A DNA stretch of 64,000 nt, taken from the NCBI RefSeq assembly GCF_900312975.1, contig NZ_LT990039.1, forward strand, positions 2,170,001 through 2,234,000, written 5' to 3'. Below are positions 27,379-37,097 of this stretch, piece after piece (position 1 is the first letter of the stretch; every line of letters starts with the position of its first letter). Under the pieces are notes generated by a model. The model was given only the letters and a program-made list of their open reading frames with translations, did no database searches and had not been told where the DNA came from. Source of the stretch: Massilistercora timonensis. Its GTDB lineage: Bacteria > Bacillota > Clostridia > Lachnospirales > Lachnospiraceae. Made by a program: the position numbers and the translations under genes.

Positions 27379-29268
27379 ATGAGTTATCAGATTTTGAAGG
27401 GAGAACAGATGGGGAGGGATTTCCTCCCCAGGATCATGGAGATCGACCGGATCTGTTATGAGCAGGAATACGTGGGCGAACTGTCTAAAATGGAGGCCCG
27501 GTATGACCGGAATCCCAGGAGCTTCGTCTGCGTGATGGATGGGGAGAAGCCTGCCGGGTATATCAATTTCTTCCCTGTGGGAGAGGCTCTCTGGGAAGAG
27601 ATCGTGGAGACCGGGATGAAGATTCGGGACGACGATATCCGGCCGGATGAGATGGCGGATTATTCCAGGGAGAAGGAGAACCATCTGTTTATCATTTCCG
27701 TGGCGGTGCTGCCGGAATACCGGAAGGACAAGGAAGTGATCGTTACTCTTTCCAACGGGTTCGTTGCTTATCTGAACCAGCTGGAAGCGGAAGGATTTCA
27801 TATCGGCGGGCTGGCCGGGACGGCAGTTTCTGAGGGCGGTAAGAAATTCCTGCGAAGCCGGATGTTCCGCCTGTACCGCGAGATCGAGGACGGCAATCAG
27901 GTCTATCTGTGCGACGGACCTTATCTTAAGAAGCTTCTGGCCAACGACCTGTATTTTAAGACTCACAGAGAAGATGTGTATCTGTTCCTGCCCTATGCAG
28001 ACAATGTGAAGAATACCAGGCTTCGAAAATTACTGGAGCCAGAGGAGGAAAGAGAAGTCCCGGAGGTGCCTGCCTGGCTTCTTTCGGCTCTGGATGACTG
28101 TCTGAACTATGAGTATGAAAATGACCTGGTCAGTGAGCTGAAACGGATCTATATCGGGGACTTTCAGTTCCTTCATACTCTGGACGAGTATGAGGATGAA
28201 GAGGATCACACTGTCCGTCCGTATATCGTGGGGGAGGAAAAGGTGTATCTGTCGCTTTTTGCCCATCCTTCTTCCCATATGTATGTATTGATGTTGTTCT
28301 TCCCGGATTGCCGTTATTCCACGTCTCAGCTGGAGGATCAGCTGAGTCATGGGTATTTGAAGATCCGGCGGCCGGAGGATATGGACGAGAGAGGATTCTA
28401 CCGGTATCAGGACCTGAACGCCTATCTGCGCAGGGAGTATGGGCTGCTTTTGTGCGGAAGGGGCAAAAGCCTTCTGTGTATGTCCGATCTGCCGGCAAAT
28501 GAGGGGGAATTTTACAATATCCTGACGGCAGAGGCCTACAATAGTATGCACCAGGATTTCCATATCCGCTATCCCAGACTGAAGGAGATGGCGGAACAAA
28601 ACCGGGCGGTGTATGATTATTATGAGGCTTATATGACGGAGGATGTGGTGGCGATGGTCCTCTATGACTATGCAAGTCTCACTCAGAAGGAACGGATCGA
28701 ACTGACAGCCACCTATGCTTTTATCGCCGAGCTGGTAATCTTCCAGAATACAGCGTTAAATAAAATGACGGTGAAGGTTTCCAATGCCCTGGCCAACGAA
28801 GGGGATGTATCGTATCAGTATATCAGCCAGTTATACCGGGATTATGCCAAGACCATACGATTCTGGCAAAGCCAGAATTTCCGTTATTACGGGACCCAGC
28901 GGGAGGCGGATCAGATCCGGGAAGCCTTTGGAAATGATGAACTGCGGCGGAATTATTATGAGCAGCAGGAATTCCTGGAGCATATGGTGGATCTGAAAAA
29001 CGCCCAGGTGGAGCGGAAAAACGGCTTGATCATCAACATTGTGGCCATTGTTCTGGCAGTGATCCAGGTACAGGGTTATCTGGTAGATCTCTTAAGCCGG
29101 TTCTATGAACATTTTGGGATTCCGGTGGAGTCTGCCTCCAGCACCTTTGACGTGATGGTGATCGGAGGAGGCGGCCTCATTTTCCTGGTGTGGTATATCC
29201 TCTACCGGAAGCATTTCCATGTTCGCAAGAAGAAGTTAAGTGAGATTGCGGTGAGGAAGGAAATATGA
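27379..29268 (+). CDS. GNAT-like domain fused to a large region and two C-terminal membrane helices
   Basis: 629 residues. Residues about 1-190 look like a GNAT acyltransferase: ISVAVLPEYRKDKEVIVTLS matches the acetyl-CoA-binding motif. Residues 210-400 are of unknown nature, and the region from about 400 is a helical, CorA-like ending with two membrane segments (LIINIVAIVLAVIQVQGYLV; VMVIGGGGLIFLVWYILYRK) and a basic tail. It starts 34 bases after potD and overlaps the next gene by four bases. No known function; the domain call is from pattern only. Confidence 0.6.
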   Translation: MSYQILKGEQMGRDFLPRIMEIDRICYEQEYVGELSKMEARYDRNPRSFVCVMDGEKPAGYINFFPVGEALWEEIVETGMKIRDDDIRPDEMADYSREKENHLFIISVAVLPEYRKDKEVIVTLSNGFVAYLNQLEAEGFHIGGLAGTAVSEGGKKFLRSRMFRLYREIEDGNQVYLCDGPYLKKLLANDLYFKTHREDVYLFLPYADNVKNTRLRKLLEPEEEREVPEVPAWLLSALDDCLNYEYENDLVSELKRIYIGDFQFLHTLDEYEDEEDHTVRPYIVGEEKVYLSLFAHPSSHMYVLMLFFPDCRYSTSQLEDQLSHGYLKIRRPEDMDERGFYRYQDLNAYLRREYGLLLCGRGKSLLCMSDLPANEGEFYNILTAEAYNSMHQDFHIRYPRLKEMAEQNRAVYDYYEAYMTEDVVAMVLYDYASLTQKERIELTATYAFIAELVIFQNTALNKMTVKVSNALANEGDVSYQYISQLYRDYAKTIRFWQSQNFRYYGTQREADQIREAFGNDELRRNYYEQQEFLEHMVDLKNAQVERKNGLIINIVAIVLAVIQVQGYLVDLLSRFYEHFGIPVESASSTFDVMVIGGGGLIFLVWYILYRKHFHVRKKKLSEIAVRKEI

Positions 29269-29837
29269 TGAGGGAAGGGTATCTCTGGAATCGAAAATGG
29301 CTGTGGATCCTGATATTGGTGGCGGCAGCGGTGATCCTGTCCTATATGAAGCCTCTGAAGCTGGAGGAAGGGGGCGAGGTGACCTACTTAAGCATGCTGG
29401 CCATCTATCTGGTAGGGTATTTCTACGGTGGGTGGACCGGGATGGCCGCGGCCTTCTTCTATGGGGCGCTGAAATATTTCCTGGATTATCCGATGATCGT
29501 GAATATCCCGGAGTTGTGGGATTATATCCTGGGTTATGGCCTTTTGGGAGTGGGCGGCTTTCTTTGCGACCGGCGTTACGGCCTGCAGAAAGGATATCTT
29601 CTGGCAGTGCTGCTGCGGTATATAGAGAGTGTGTGGAATTGTATCTGGTTTTACTATATGAACGAAGAAACTGTGGCGGCAAATATCCAGTACGGGCTGG
29701 TGTACTGCATAGGCTACATCGGCGCGGAGGCTGTGATCACCTTGCTGGTGCTGTGCATCCCTCAGGTACGGGAAGCCATCGACTATCTGAAGGATGTGGC
29801 CACCCACGAGTATGAGGAGGATCTGGACACGTTCTGA
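29265..29837 (+). CDS. ThiT-like (ECF S-component-like) membrane protein
   Basis: 190 residues with about five or six membrane segments. YLSMLAIYLVGYFYGGWTGM followed by AAFFYGALKYFLDYP strongly recalls the ThiT thiamine S-component (GYLFGPKAGLLAGFLYGLLQF type). It ends with a charged tail YLKDVATHEYEEDLDTF. ThiT would need the shared EcfAAT energising module, absent here, and no TPP riboswitch is upstream. It overlaps the GNAT-fusion gene by ATGA, so the two probably act together. Substrate unknown. Confidence 0.55.
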   Translation: MMREGYLWNRKWLWILILVAAAVILSYMKPLKLEEGGEVTYLSMLAIYLVGYFYGGWTGMAAAFFYGALKYFLDYPMIVNIPELWDYILGYGLLGVGGFLCDRRYGLQKGYLLAVLLRYIESVWNCIWFYYMNEETVAANIQYGLVYCIGYIGAEAVITLLVLCIPQVREAIDYLKDVATHEYEEDLDTF

Positions 29838-29845
29838 TTTCGCCC

Positions 29846-29873
29846 TTGACATCCGGGATTCTTATGTTACAAT
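29846..29873 (+). promoter_or_regulatory. pheST promoter
   Basis: TTGACA (29846-29851), a 16-base spacer and TACAAT (29868-29873) with an extended -10 TG at 29865-29866. Transcription would start near 29880 at the T-box leader. Confidence 0.8.
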
Positions 29874-29879
29874 AATTAA

Positions 29880-30147
29880 AGATTTGTTTTATAATCACAA
29901 AGGCTGTGACCGTGTTAAGTAGAGACCCGTTTTCCAAAAGAGAAGGAAGATCATTGGCTGAAAGTCTTCCCAGGTTCAGGCGGCGATCGAATTTCCCACG
30001 CAAGCCGCGCTTCTGAAACGATTCGGATTAGGAAGCGACGCAGGATGCACGTTACGCATGGAATGAGTGTCTGTATGCGGCGCATACAGGAATCAGGGTG
30101 GTACCGCGGGTAATAACCTCGTCCCTTGTCAGGGATGAGGTTTTTTT
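29880..30147 (+). promoter_or_regulatory. T-box leader (phenylalanine) of pheST
   Basis: The conserved T-box AGGGTGGTACCGCGG is at 30095-30109. An intrinsic terminator follows: AACCTC-GTCCCT (30115-30126), loop TGTC, AGGGAT-GAGG, and seven T residues to 30147. In stem I the AGTA at 29918-29921 and the GAA at 29989-29991 fit the specifier-loop motif, with TTC (29993-29995) as probable Phe specifier codon. Uncharged tRNA-Phe would stabilise the antiterminator and allow pheST transcription. The specifier assignment is inference. Confidence 0.9.
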
Positions 30148-30201
30148 ATTGCAATGGTCATTCCGGACAAAATGTTGGAAGAAATAGAAAGGAAGAAAGA
30201 G

Positions 30202-31221
30202 ATGAAAGAAAAACTGCAGAACATCAGAGAAGAAGCGCTCAAAGCAATTCAGTCGGCAGATGTGCCGGAAAAACTCAATGATGTGCGGGTCAAGTTCCTG
30301 GGCAAGAAAGGGGAACTGACCGCCGTATTAAAAAGCATGAAGGATGTGGCCGCGGAGGACCGTCCCAAGATCGGACAGATGGTCAACGACGCAAGAGCTG
30401 AGATCGAAGCGGCCCTGGAGGAGAGCAAGAAGAAGATGGACCGGGCGATCCGGGAAGAGAAGATGAAGCGGGAAGTGATCGACGTGACCCTTCCGGCGAA
30501 GAAGAACCTGGTGGGCCACAGCCATCCCAACACCATTGCTCTGGAAGAAGTGGAGCGGATCTTCGTAGGCATGGGCTACGAGGTGGTGGAAGGCCCGGAG
30601 GTAGAGTATGATCTCTACAACTTTGAGAAACTGAATATCCCGGACGGACATCCGGCGAAAGACGAGCAGGATACCTTCTATGTGAACAAGGACATTGTGC
30701 TGCGGACTCAGACCTCCTCTGTACAGGCCCGGATCATGGAGCAGACCAAGCCGCCTATCCGTGTGATCTCCCCGGGACGGGTGTTCCGTTCCGATGAAGT
30801 GGACGCCACTCATTCTCCTTCCTTCCATCAGATCGAGGGCCTGGTAGTGGACAAGAACATTTCCTTCGCGGACCTGAAGGGGACCCTGGAAGTTTTTGCC
30901 AAGGAACTGTTCGGACCGGATACAAAGACCAAGTTCCGCCCGCATCATTTCCCATTCACCGAGCCAAGCGCGGAGGTGGATGTCAGCTGCTTCAAGTGCG
31001 GCGGAAAAGGCTGCCGGTTCTGTAAGGGCTCCGGCTGGATCGAGATCCTGGGCTGCGGTATGGTGCATCCCCACGTGCTGGAGATGTGCGGCATCGACCC
31101 GGACGTATACACAGGTTTTGCCTTTGGCGTAGGTCTGGAGCGGATCGCGCTGTTGAAATATGAGATCGACGATATGCGGCTTCTGTACGAGAACGATATC
31201 CGTTTCCTGCGGCAGTTCTAA
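30202..31221 (+). CDS. pheS: Phenylalanyl-tRNA synthetase alpha subunit
   Basis: 339 residues, the normal length. The N-terminal coiled coil is followed by class II motif 2 (FRSDEVDATHSPSFHQIEGL) and motif 3 (GVGLERIALLKYEI). CFKCGGKGCRFCKGSGW carries four cysteines of a zinc-binding loop seen in many Clostridia. GAAAGGAAG and family length set the ATG at 30202; an upstream ATG at 30154 is not supported. It forms the alpha2beta2 enzyme with PheT. Confidence 0.95.
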   Translation: MKEKLQNIREEALKAIQSADVPEKLNDVRVKFLGKKGELTAVLKSMKDVAAEDRPKIGQMVNDARAEIEAALEESKKKMDRAIREEKMKREVIDVTLPAKKNLVGHSHPNTIALEEVERIFVGMGYEVVEGPEVEYDLYNFEKLNIPDGHPAKDEQDTFYVNKDIVLRTQTSSVQARIMEQTKPPIRVISPGRVFRSDEVDATHSPSFHQIEGLVVDKNISFADLKGTLEVFAKELFGPDTKTKFRPHHFPFTEPSAEVDVSCFKCGGKGCRFCKGSGWIEILGCGMVHPHVLEMCGIDPDVYTGFAFGVGLERIALLKYEIDDMRLLYENDIRFLRQF

Positions 31222-31254
31222 GACCTGAATTGAGGAAAAAGAAAGGAGAACAAA

Positions 31255-33675
31255 ATGAATACTTCATTATCATGGATAAAAGCATATGTTCCGGATCTTG
31301 ACGTGACCGCGCAGGAGTACACTGACGCGATGACGCTGTCCGGGACCAAGGTGGAGGGCTACGAAGCCCTTGACGCGGATCTTGACAAGATCGTGGTGGG
31401 CCAGATCGACAAGATTGAGAAACATCCGGATGCGGACAAACTGATCGTCTGCCAGGTGAATATCGGAACAGAGACCATCCAGATCGTGACCGGCGCGCCC
31501 AACGTACACGAGGGCGACAAGGTGCCGGTTGTGCTGGACGGCGGCCGGGTTGCAGGCGGCCATGAGCCGGGCAGCCGTGTGGCAGGCGGGATCAAGATCA
31601 AGAAGGGTAAGTTAAGAGGCGTGGACAGCTGCGGCATGATGTGTTCCATCGAGGAGCTGGGCTCCAGCCGGGATATGTATCCGGAAGCGCCGGAAGAAGG
31701 GATCTACATTTTCCCGGAGGATACAGAAGTCGGCGCCAACGCGGTGGAAGTGCTGGGCTTAAACGATGTGGTCTTTGAATACGAAGTAACCTCCAACCGG
31801 GTGGACTGCTTCAGCGTGGTAGGCATTGCCCGTGAGGCTGCGGCTACCTTCCGCAAGGAATTCCATCCGCCGGTTGTCACCGAGACGGGCAATTCGGAAA
31901 ATGCGGCTGACTATATCAAGGTGACGGTGAAGGATCCGCACCTGTGTCCCAGATATTGCGCCAGAGTAGTGAAAAATATCAAGATCGGCCCCTCCCCGGA
32001 ATGGATGAAGCGCAGACTGGCTTCCGTTGGGATCCGTTCCATCAACAACCTGGTGGATATCACCAACTATGTGATGGAGGAGTACGGACAGCCCATGCAC
32101 GCCTATGACCTGGATACTATCGCAGGCCGTGAGATCGTGGTGAAGACTGCCGAAAACGGTGAGAAATTTACCACCCTGGACGGCCAGGAGCGCCAGATGG
32201 ACGAGGACGTGCTGATGATCTGTGACGGCGAGAAAGCCATCGGTATCGCCGGTATCATGGGCGGTGAGAATTCTATGATCACCGATGATGTGAAGACCAT
32301 GCTTTTCGAGGCGGCCTGCTTCGACGGCACCAACATCCGGAAGTCCAGCAAACGTGTGGGCCTTCGGACAGACGCTTCCGGCAAGTTTGAGAAGGGCCTG
32401 GATCCCAACAACGCCCAGGCGGCCATCGACCGGGCATGCCAGCTGGTGGAAGAGCTGGGCGCCGGCGAAGTGGTAGGCGGGATGGTAGACGTATATGCCA
32501 AGAAGCGGGAGCCTCTCAGGATCCCCTTTGACGCAGACGCCATCAACCAGCTGCTGGGCACAGATATCCCGGCGGCGGATATGCTGTCTTATTTTGCCAA
32601 GATCGACCTGGGTTATGATGAGGAAACAAAAGAAGTGATCGTGCCCACCTTCCGTCAGGATCTTCTCAGGATCGCGGATCTGGCAGAGGAAGTGGCCAGA
32701 TTTTACGGATATGACAATATTCCCACCACCCTCCCGGCAGGAGAGTCTACCATGGGTAAGCTTTCCTTCAAGCTGCGGGTGGAGGAGAAAGCAAGAGAGA
32801 TCGCGGAATTCTGCGGATTCAGCCAGGGGATGGTGTACTCCTTCGAGAGCCCCAAGGTGTTTGACAAGCTGCGGATCCCGGCAGACTCTCCCCTTCGCAG
32901 GACGGTGGAGATCCTGAATCCGCTGGGCGAGGACTACAGCGTGATGCGGACCATGCCGCTTAACGGGATGCTTACTTCCCTTGCCACCAACTATAACCGG
33001 AGAAATAAAGACGTGCGTCTCTATGAACTGGGAAATGTTTATCTGCCAAAGGCCCTGCCTCTTACCGAGCTTCCGGAAGAGCGGATGCAGTTTACCCTGG
33101 GAATGTATGGGGAAGGAGACTTCTTCAGTATGAAGGGCGTTGTGGAAGAGTTCTTTGATAAAGTAGGCCTGACCGGCAAGAAGACCTATGATCCCAATGG
33201 AGATCATCCTTACCTTCATCCGGGACGCCAGGCAGATATCTATTATGACGGAGCGCGGATGGGATATCTGGGAGAGGTACACCCGGATGTGGCGGACGCT
33301 TATGGCATTGGAACAAAAGCGTATATCGCAGTGATCGACATGCCGGAAGTGACAGACCGTGCTTCCTTCGACCGGAAATACGAAGGTATTGCCCGGTTCC
33401 CGGCCGTGACCCGTGACATCAGTATGACCATGCCCCGTGAGATCCTGGCCGGTCAGATTGAGGAGATCATCGAGAAAAAGGGAGGCGCTTATCTGGAGAG
33501 CTACCATCTGTTTGACCTGTATGAGGGGGCACAGATCCAGGAAGGCTATAAATCCGTGGCCTACTCCATCGTATTCCGGGCCAAGGACAAGACCCTGGAG
33601 GACGGGGAAGTAAATGAAGCTATGGACCGGATCCTGAAGGCGCTGGAAGGACTTGGCATCGAACTGCGGAAGTAA
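31255..33675 (+). CDS. pheT: Phenylalanyl-tRNA synthetase beta subunit
   Basis: 806 residues with the usual order: a tRNA-binding OB domain (about 40-150), B3/4 editing domain, B5 domain, catalytic-like core and C-terminal anticodon-binding FDX-ACB domain (AVTRDISMTMPREILAGQIE). Pairs with PheS. It starts 33 bases after pheS with AAAGGAG and is controlled by the same T-box. The long antisense frame opposite it is a codon artefact. Confidence 0.95.
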   Translation: MNTSLSWIKAYVPDLDVTAQEYTDAMTLSGTKVEGYEALDADLDKIVVGQIDKIEKHPDADKLIVCQVNIGTETIQIVTGAPNVHEGDKVPVVLDGGRVAGGHEPGSRVAGGIKIKKGKLRGVDSCGMMCSIEELGSSRDMYPEAPEEGIYIFPEDTEVGANAVEVLGLNDVVFEYEVTSNRVDCFSVVGIAREAAATFRKEFHPPVVTETGNSENAADYIKVTVKDPHLCPRYCARVVKNIKIGPSPEWMKRRLASVGIRSINNLVDITNYVMEEYGQPMHAYDLDTIAGREIVVKTAENGEKFTTLDGQERQMDEDVLMICDGEKAIGIAGIMGGENSMITDDVKTMLFEAACFDGTNIRKSSKRVGLRTDASGKFEKGLDPNNAQAAIDRACQLVEELGAGEVVGGMVDVYAKKREPLRIPFDADAINQLLGTDIPAADMLSYFAKIDLGYDEETKEVIVPTFRQDLLRIADLAEEVARFYGYDNIPTTLPAGESTMGKLSFKLRVEEKAREIAEFCGFSQGMVYSFESPKVFDKLRIPADSPLRRTVEILNPLGEDYSVMRTMPLNGMLTSLATNYNRRNKDVRLYELGNVYLPKALPLTELPEERMQFTLGMYGEGDFFSMKGVVEEFFDKVGLTGKKTYDPNGDHPYLHPGRQADIYYDGARMGYLGEVHPDVADAYGIGTKAYIAVIDMPEVTDRASFDRKYEGIARFPAVTRDISMTMPREILAGQIEEIIEKKGGAYLESYHLFDLYEGAQIQEGYKSVAYSIVFRAKDKTLEDGEVNEAMDRILKALEGLGIELRK

Positions 33676-33700
33676 GAAGACCCGCGAAAAGGAGAAACCT

Positions 33701-34681
33701 ATGAAGACAAAGCAGATTATCGGACTGGTGGTGGCAGGAGTCCTGTTTATCGCTATCGGAGTATCCAGCGTACTGAGCAATTCTATTTCCCAGCGTCTTC
33801 TGGAAGACAGTGTGGGAAGCATGCTGACGGGAGATTATGAATTTAACGCGCCCATGACGGATTACATTGCCGTGGTGAAAGTGGAGGGAACCATCCAGCA
33901 GCAGACGGAGAGCACCGGTCTTTTCGCTGTTACGGAGGGGTACCAGCACACCACCACCATGGAGTACATTGACCGCCTGATGGAAGATTCCAATAACAAG
34001 GGGATCCTTTTGTATGTGGATTCCCCGGGCGGCACGGTATATGAATCAGAGGAACTGTACCTGAAGCTTATGGAATATAAAGAGACCACCGGGCGGCCCA
34101 TCTGGGACTACATGAGCCATTATGCGGCTTCCGGCGGATACATGACGTCCGTGGCGGCGGATAAGATCTATGCTAACCCCAATACGGTGACCGGGTCTAT
34201 CGGCGTGATCATGTCCGGTTATGATATGACCGGGCTGTATGAGAAGCTGGGGATCCGCTATATCAGTATCACCAGCGGGGAGAACAAGGACAGCTCCCAG
34301 ATGACCGAGGAACAGATCGCCATCTATCAGGAGCAGGTGGACGAGTATTATTCCCGGTTTGTGGAGATCGTAGCCGATGGCCGGGGCATGACGGAGGACG
34401 GGGTGAAAGCCCTTGCAGACGGCCGCACTTACACGGCCAGCCAGGCAAAGGAAAACGGCCTGATCGACGAGATCGCCCTGTACGATGATATGAAGACCGC
34501 CATGAGCGAAGAACTGGGGGTGGATCAGTTCTATGAACTGAAGCACACCTCCGATATGCTGAGCTCTTTGTTTGCCCAGGCAAAAGATCTGGTTCCCAAG
34601 TCAGAGGCCCAGATCCTGACTGAGACCGCACAGGAAATGGAAAGCGGGGTGCCCATGTACTATGCAGAACAATTACAGTAA
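33701..34681 (+). CDS. sppA: Signal peptide peptidase SppA
   Basis: 326 residues with an N-terminal membrane anchor (IIGLVVAGVLFIAIGVSSVL). This is the short S49 form. The catalytic serine is in YAASGGYMTSVAADKIYANP and the general-base lysine in DGRTYTASQAKENGLIDEIA. It cleaves leftover signal peptides in the membrane. AAAGGAG precedes the ATG at 33701. It overlaps the RDD gene by 20 bases. Confidence 0.92.
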   Translation: MKTKQIIGLVVAGVLFIAIGVSSVLSNSISQRLLEDSVGSMLTGDYEFNAPMTDYIAVVKVEGTIQQQTESTGLFAVTEGYQHTTTMEYIDRLMEDSNNKGILLYVDSPGGTVYESEELYLKLMEYKETTGRPIWDYMSHYAASGGYMTSVAADKIYANPNTVTGSIGVIMSGYDMTGLYEKLGIRYISITSGENKDSSQMTEEQIAIYQEQVDEYYSRFVEIVADGRGMTEDGVKALADGRTYTASQAKENGLIDEIALYDDMKTAMSEELGVDQFYELKHTSDMLSSLFAQAKDLVPKSEAQILTETAQEMESGVPMYYAEQLQ

Positions 34682-35291
34682 TCAGGAGCTGACTTACGCA
34701 GGGTTCTGGGTGCGTCTGGCAGCCTATTGCCTGGACAGCATCCTGGTATTCCTGGTACTTCTGGTGGTGCGGCTGTTCCTGTCCGGGATCATGTCCCTTC
34801 TCTCCGGGACGCCCCTTGGAGGGAATCTGATCTTTCAGTACGACCTGAAGGATATCGTCCTGTATGTGTTCCAGGTGCTCTACTTTATTCTCTGCACCTG
34901 GCTTACCGGCACTACTCTTGGGAAGAAAGCCATGAACCTGCGGGTAGTGAGCGCGGAGAACGGAGGAGAACTGAAGCTTCTGGACGTGGTCTACCGGGAG
35001 ACCATCGGCCGGTTCCTCTGCAGCCTGTCTGTGGGGATCGGCTATATGGTGGCAGGCTGGGATGGACAGAAGCGGGGATTTCATGATATGCTGTGCGATA
35101 CCAGAGTGATCTACGCGAAGCGGATCAAAGTGTACCCGGTGTATCAGGCGCCTCAGCCGGCGCCGTACCAGGCTGGGCCGATGCCAAATCCGGGCGGTCC
35201 CGTGCCGCCTGTGTCAGGCTCCATGCCGGGCCCGGGACCGGGACCTATGCCAGGGCCGGCGCCGGAGGAGCGGCCGGTGGATGAAAGATAG
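34662..35291 (+). CDS. RDD-domain membrane protein with proline-rich tail
   Basis: 209 residues. The RDD domain has about three membrane helices with the conserved [34 protein letters not shown] and [15 protein letters not shown] proline/glycine-rich tail follows (residues about 165-209). RDD proteins are membrane proteins of unclear role, some with Na+/H+ activity. Overlap with sppA suggests they work together in membrane quality control, which is inference. Confidence 0.88.
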   Translation: MQNNYSNQELTYAGFWVRLAAYCLDSILVFLVLLVVRLFLSGIMSLLSGTPLGGNLIFQYDLKDIVLYVFQVLYFILCTWLTGTTLGKKAMNLRVVSAENGGELKLLDVVYRETIGRFLCSLSVGIGYMVAGWDGQKRGFHDMLCDTRVIYAKRIKVYPVYQAPQPAPYQAGPMPNPGGPVPPVSGSMPGPGPGPMPGPAPEERPVDER

Positions 35292-35304
35292 AAAAGAGGA
35301 TTAC

Positions 35305-36330
35305 ATGAAACGACAAGATTTTTATTATGAACTGCCCCAGGAACTGATCGCCCAGGATCCCCTGGAGGATCGCTCCAGCTCCAGGCTTCTTGTACTTGAC
35401 AAGGAGTCTGGGGCTGTTTCCCATCATGGGTTTAAGGAGATCATCAATTACCTGGAACCGGGAGACTGCCTGGTGATCAACGATACCAAGGTGATCCCGG
35501 CCCGCCTTATCGGCGCCAAGGAGGATACCGGCGCCAAGATCGAGGTCCTGCTTCTGAAGCGGAAGGAAAATAATATCTGGGAAACGCTGGTGAAACCGGG
35601 GAAGAAGGCCAAGCGGGGCGCGAAGATCAGTTTCGGAGACGGGCTTCTCACCGGGGAAGTGGTGGATATTGTAGAAGAGGGAAACCGGCTGATCCGGTTT
35701 GAATATGAAGGGATCTTCGAGGAGATCCTGGACCGGCTGGGCCAGATGCCCCTGCCGCCCTACATCACTCATCAACTGAAAGATAAAGACCGGTACAATA
35801 CGGTGTATGCAGAGCACTCCGGGTCTGCGGCCGCGCCGACGGCAGGGCTTCACTTTACGCCGGAACTTCTGCGCCAGATTGAAGAAAAAGGGATTTCCAT
35901 CGCCCATGTGACCCTTCACGTGGGGCTTGGAACCTTCCGGCCGGTGAAGGTGGACGAGATCACAGAACATCATATGCATTCAGAATTTTATCAGATTGAA
36001 GAAGAGGCGGCCCGGCAGATCAATGAGGCCAGAGATTCCGGCCACCGGGTGATCTGTGTGGGGACAACCAGCTGCCGGACGGTGGAGTCCGCGGCGGATG
36101 AGACAGGACACCTGCGGGCCTGCAGCGGCTGGACGGAGATCTTCATCTATCCGGGCTACCGGTTCAAGGTGCTGGACGGATTGATCACCAATTTCCATCT
36201 GCCGGAATCCACGCTGATCATGCTGGTATCCGCTCTGGCAGGGCGGGAGCATGTGCTGGCGGCCTATGAGGAGGCTGTGCGGGAGAGATACCGGTTCTTC
36301 TCCTTTGGCGACGCCATGTTGATCATTTAG
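35305..36330 (+). CDS. queA: tRNA preQ1 ribosyltransferase-isomerase
   Basis: 341 residues. The N-terminus [20 protein letters not shown] is diagnostic, with [13 protein letters not shown] and the late [16 protein letters not shown]. QueA transfers ribose from SAM to form epoxyqueuosine in tRNA. The start after AAAGAGG at 35305 gives the family N-terminus. Its stop overlaps the 3' end of the converging arsR-like gene by 8 bases. Confidence 0.95.
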   Translation: MKRQDFYYELPQELIAQDPLEDRSSSRLLVLDKESGAVSHHGFKEIINYLEPGDCLVINDTKVIPARLIGAKEDTGAKIEVLLLKRKENNIWETLVKPGKKAKRGAKISFGDGLLTGEVVDIVEEGNRLIRFEYEGIFEEILDRLGQMPLPPYITHQLKDKDRYNTVYAEHSGSAAAPTAGLHFTPELLRQIEEKGISIAHVTLHVGLGTFRPVKVDEITEHHMHSEFYQIEEEAARQINEARDSGHRVICVGTTSCRTVESAADETGHLRACSGWTEIFIYPGYRFKVLDGLITNFHLPESTLIMLVSALAGREHVLAAYEEAVRERYRFFSFGDAMLII

Positions 36331-36688
36331 CGGAGGGACAGGTGATCTTCATCACCTGCTCGATCACCTGGTGAAGAAGCTGGGCCTGATCCGTTTCTGC
36401 GGCTTTGTAGTAGACTTCCTTGCCCTCCCGGCGGCTGGTGATCAGTCCGCTGGTCTTCAGCTGCCGGAGGTGGTGGGAAACTGCAGGGCTTGTCATATCT
36501 ACCATAGAGGAAATGTTGATCACGCATTCTTCGCAGTGGCATAATAGCCAGAAGATGCGGACCCGGCTGCCGTCGCCCAGCTGCTTGAAGACGTTGGCGA
36601 TGGCCTGAAAATCCTCCGTTCCCGGCATACAGGAAAGTTCTTGTTCTATTTTCTGCCCATGGTCATGGGGAAGTTTCAACTCTGTCAT
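36323..36688 (-). CDS. ArsR/SmtB-family metal sensor
   Basis: 121 residues. The winged helix is [20 protein letters not shown] with wing [23 protein letters not shown] in helix alpha3 carries three cysteines and one histidine, a plausible metal site of the CadC/ArsR type, and an N-terminal HDHG may help. It is divergent from the HMA-P-ATPase genes, so probably represses them until metal binds. It is read from a ribosome site AAGGAGG. Confidence 0.9.
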   Translation of the reverse strand: MTELKLPHDHGQKIEQELSCMPGTEDFQAIANVFKQLGDGSRVRIFWLLCHCEECVINISSMVDMTSPAVSHHLRQLKTSGLITSRREGKEVYYKAAETDQAQLLHQVIEQVMKITCPSAK

Positions 36689-36714
36689 ATCAGGACCTCC
36701 TTGCTATTCTATAT

Positions 36715-36743
36715 ATTTTAGTATAGGAGGAAAAACGTTGCAA
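36715..36743 (-). promoter_or_regulatory. Promoter of the ArsR gene
   Basis: On the minus strand TTGCAA (36738-36743), 17 bases, TAAAAT (36715-36720), 27 bases before the start. Confidence 0.5.
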
Positions 36744-36762
36744 TGAAAATTTCATTTTCCTG

Positions 36763-36825
36763 TTGACATTTACCTGAAAAGAGGTATAATGAAATCAACA
36801 TTTAAACAAATGCTTAATTGATTAA
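36763..36825 (+). promoter_or_regulatory. Promoter and candidate metal operator of the HMA/P-ATPase genes
   Basis: TTGACA (36763-36768), 16 bases, TATAAT (36785-36790). Just downstream, 36798-36825 (around AACAAATGCTTAATTG) is an AT-rich imperfect repeat like ArsR/SmtB operators. The operator part is tentative. Confidence 0.6.
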
Positions 36826-36854
36826 ACGTAAAGTCTGGAAAGGAAGAAAAGAAT

Positions 36855-37073
36855 ATGAAGAAGACGTATAAGATCGATGTGGACTGCGCCAACTGCGCAA
36901 ATAAGATGGAGCAGGCGGCCAAAGCGACCGCCGGTGTGAAAGAGGCTACCGTGAACTTCATGATGCTGAAGATGATCGTGGAATTTGAGGAAGGCCAGGA
37001 GCCGAAGGCGGTTATGGAGGAAGTGCGCAGGAACTGCAAGAAGGTGGAGGATGACTGCGAGATCTTCCTGTAA
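36855..37073 (+). CDS. Stand-alone heavy-metal-associated (HMA) domain protein
   Basis: 72 residues, one ferredoxin-like HMA domain. The metal loop VDCANCANKM holds the CxxC pair at about residues 11-14. It ends with NCKKVEDDCEIFL. It is 24 bases before the P-ATPase gene, whose own N-terminus lacks an HMA domain, so it probably acts as the ATPase's separate metal-binding partner. Cysteine-rich ends are consistent with Zn/Cd/Cu binding. Confidence 0.88.
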   Translation: MKKTYKIDVDCANCANKMEQAAKATAGVKEATVNFMMLKMIVEFEEGQEPKAVMEEVRRNCKKVEDDCEIFL

Positions 37074-37097
37074 TATGACAGACAAGAAGGTGAAGAC

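Noticed and set aside
31759-33822. 687-codon open frame on the minus strand
   Set aside because: It is the exact opposite of pheT, whose family motifs are complete; long antisense frames arise from its G+C-rich codon use.
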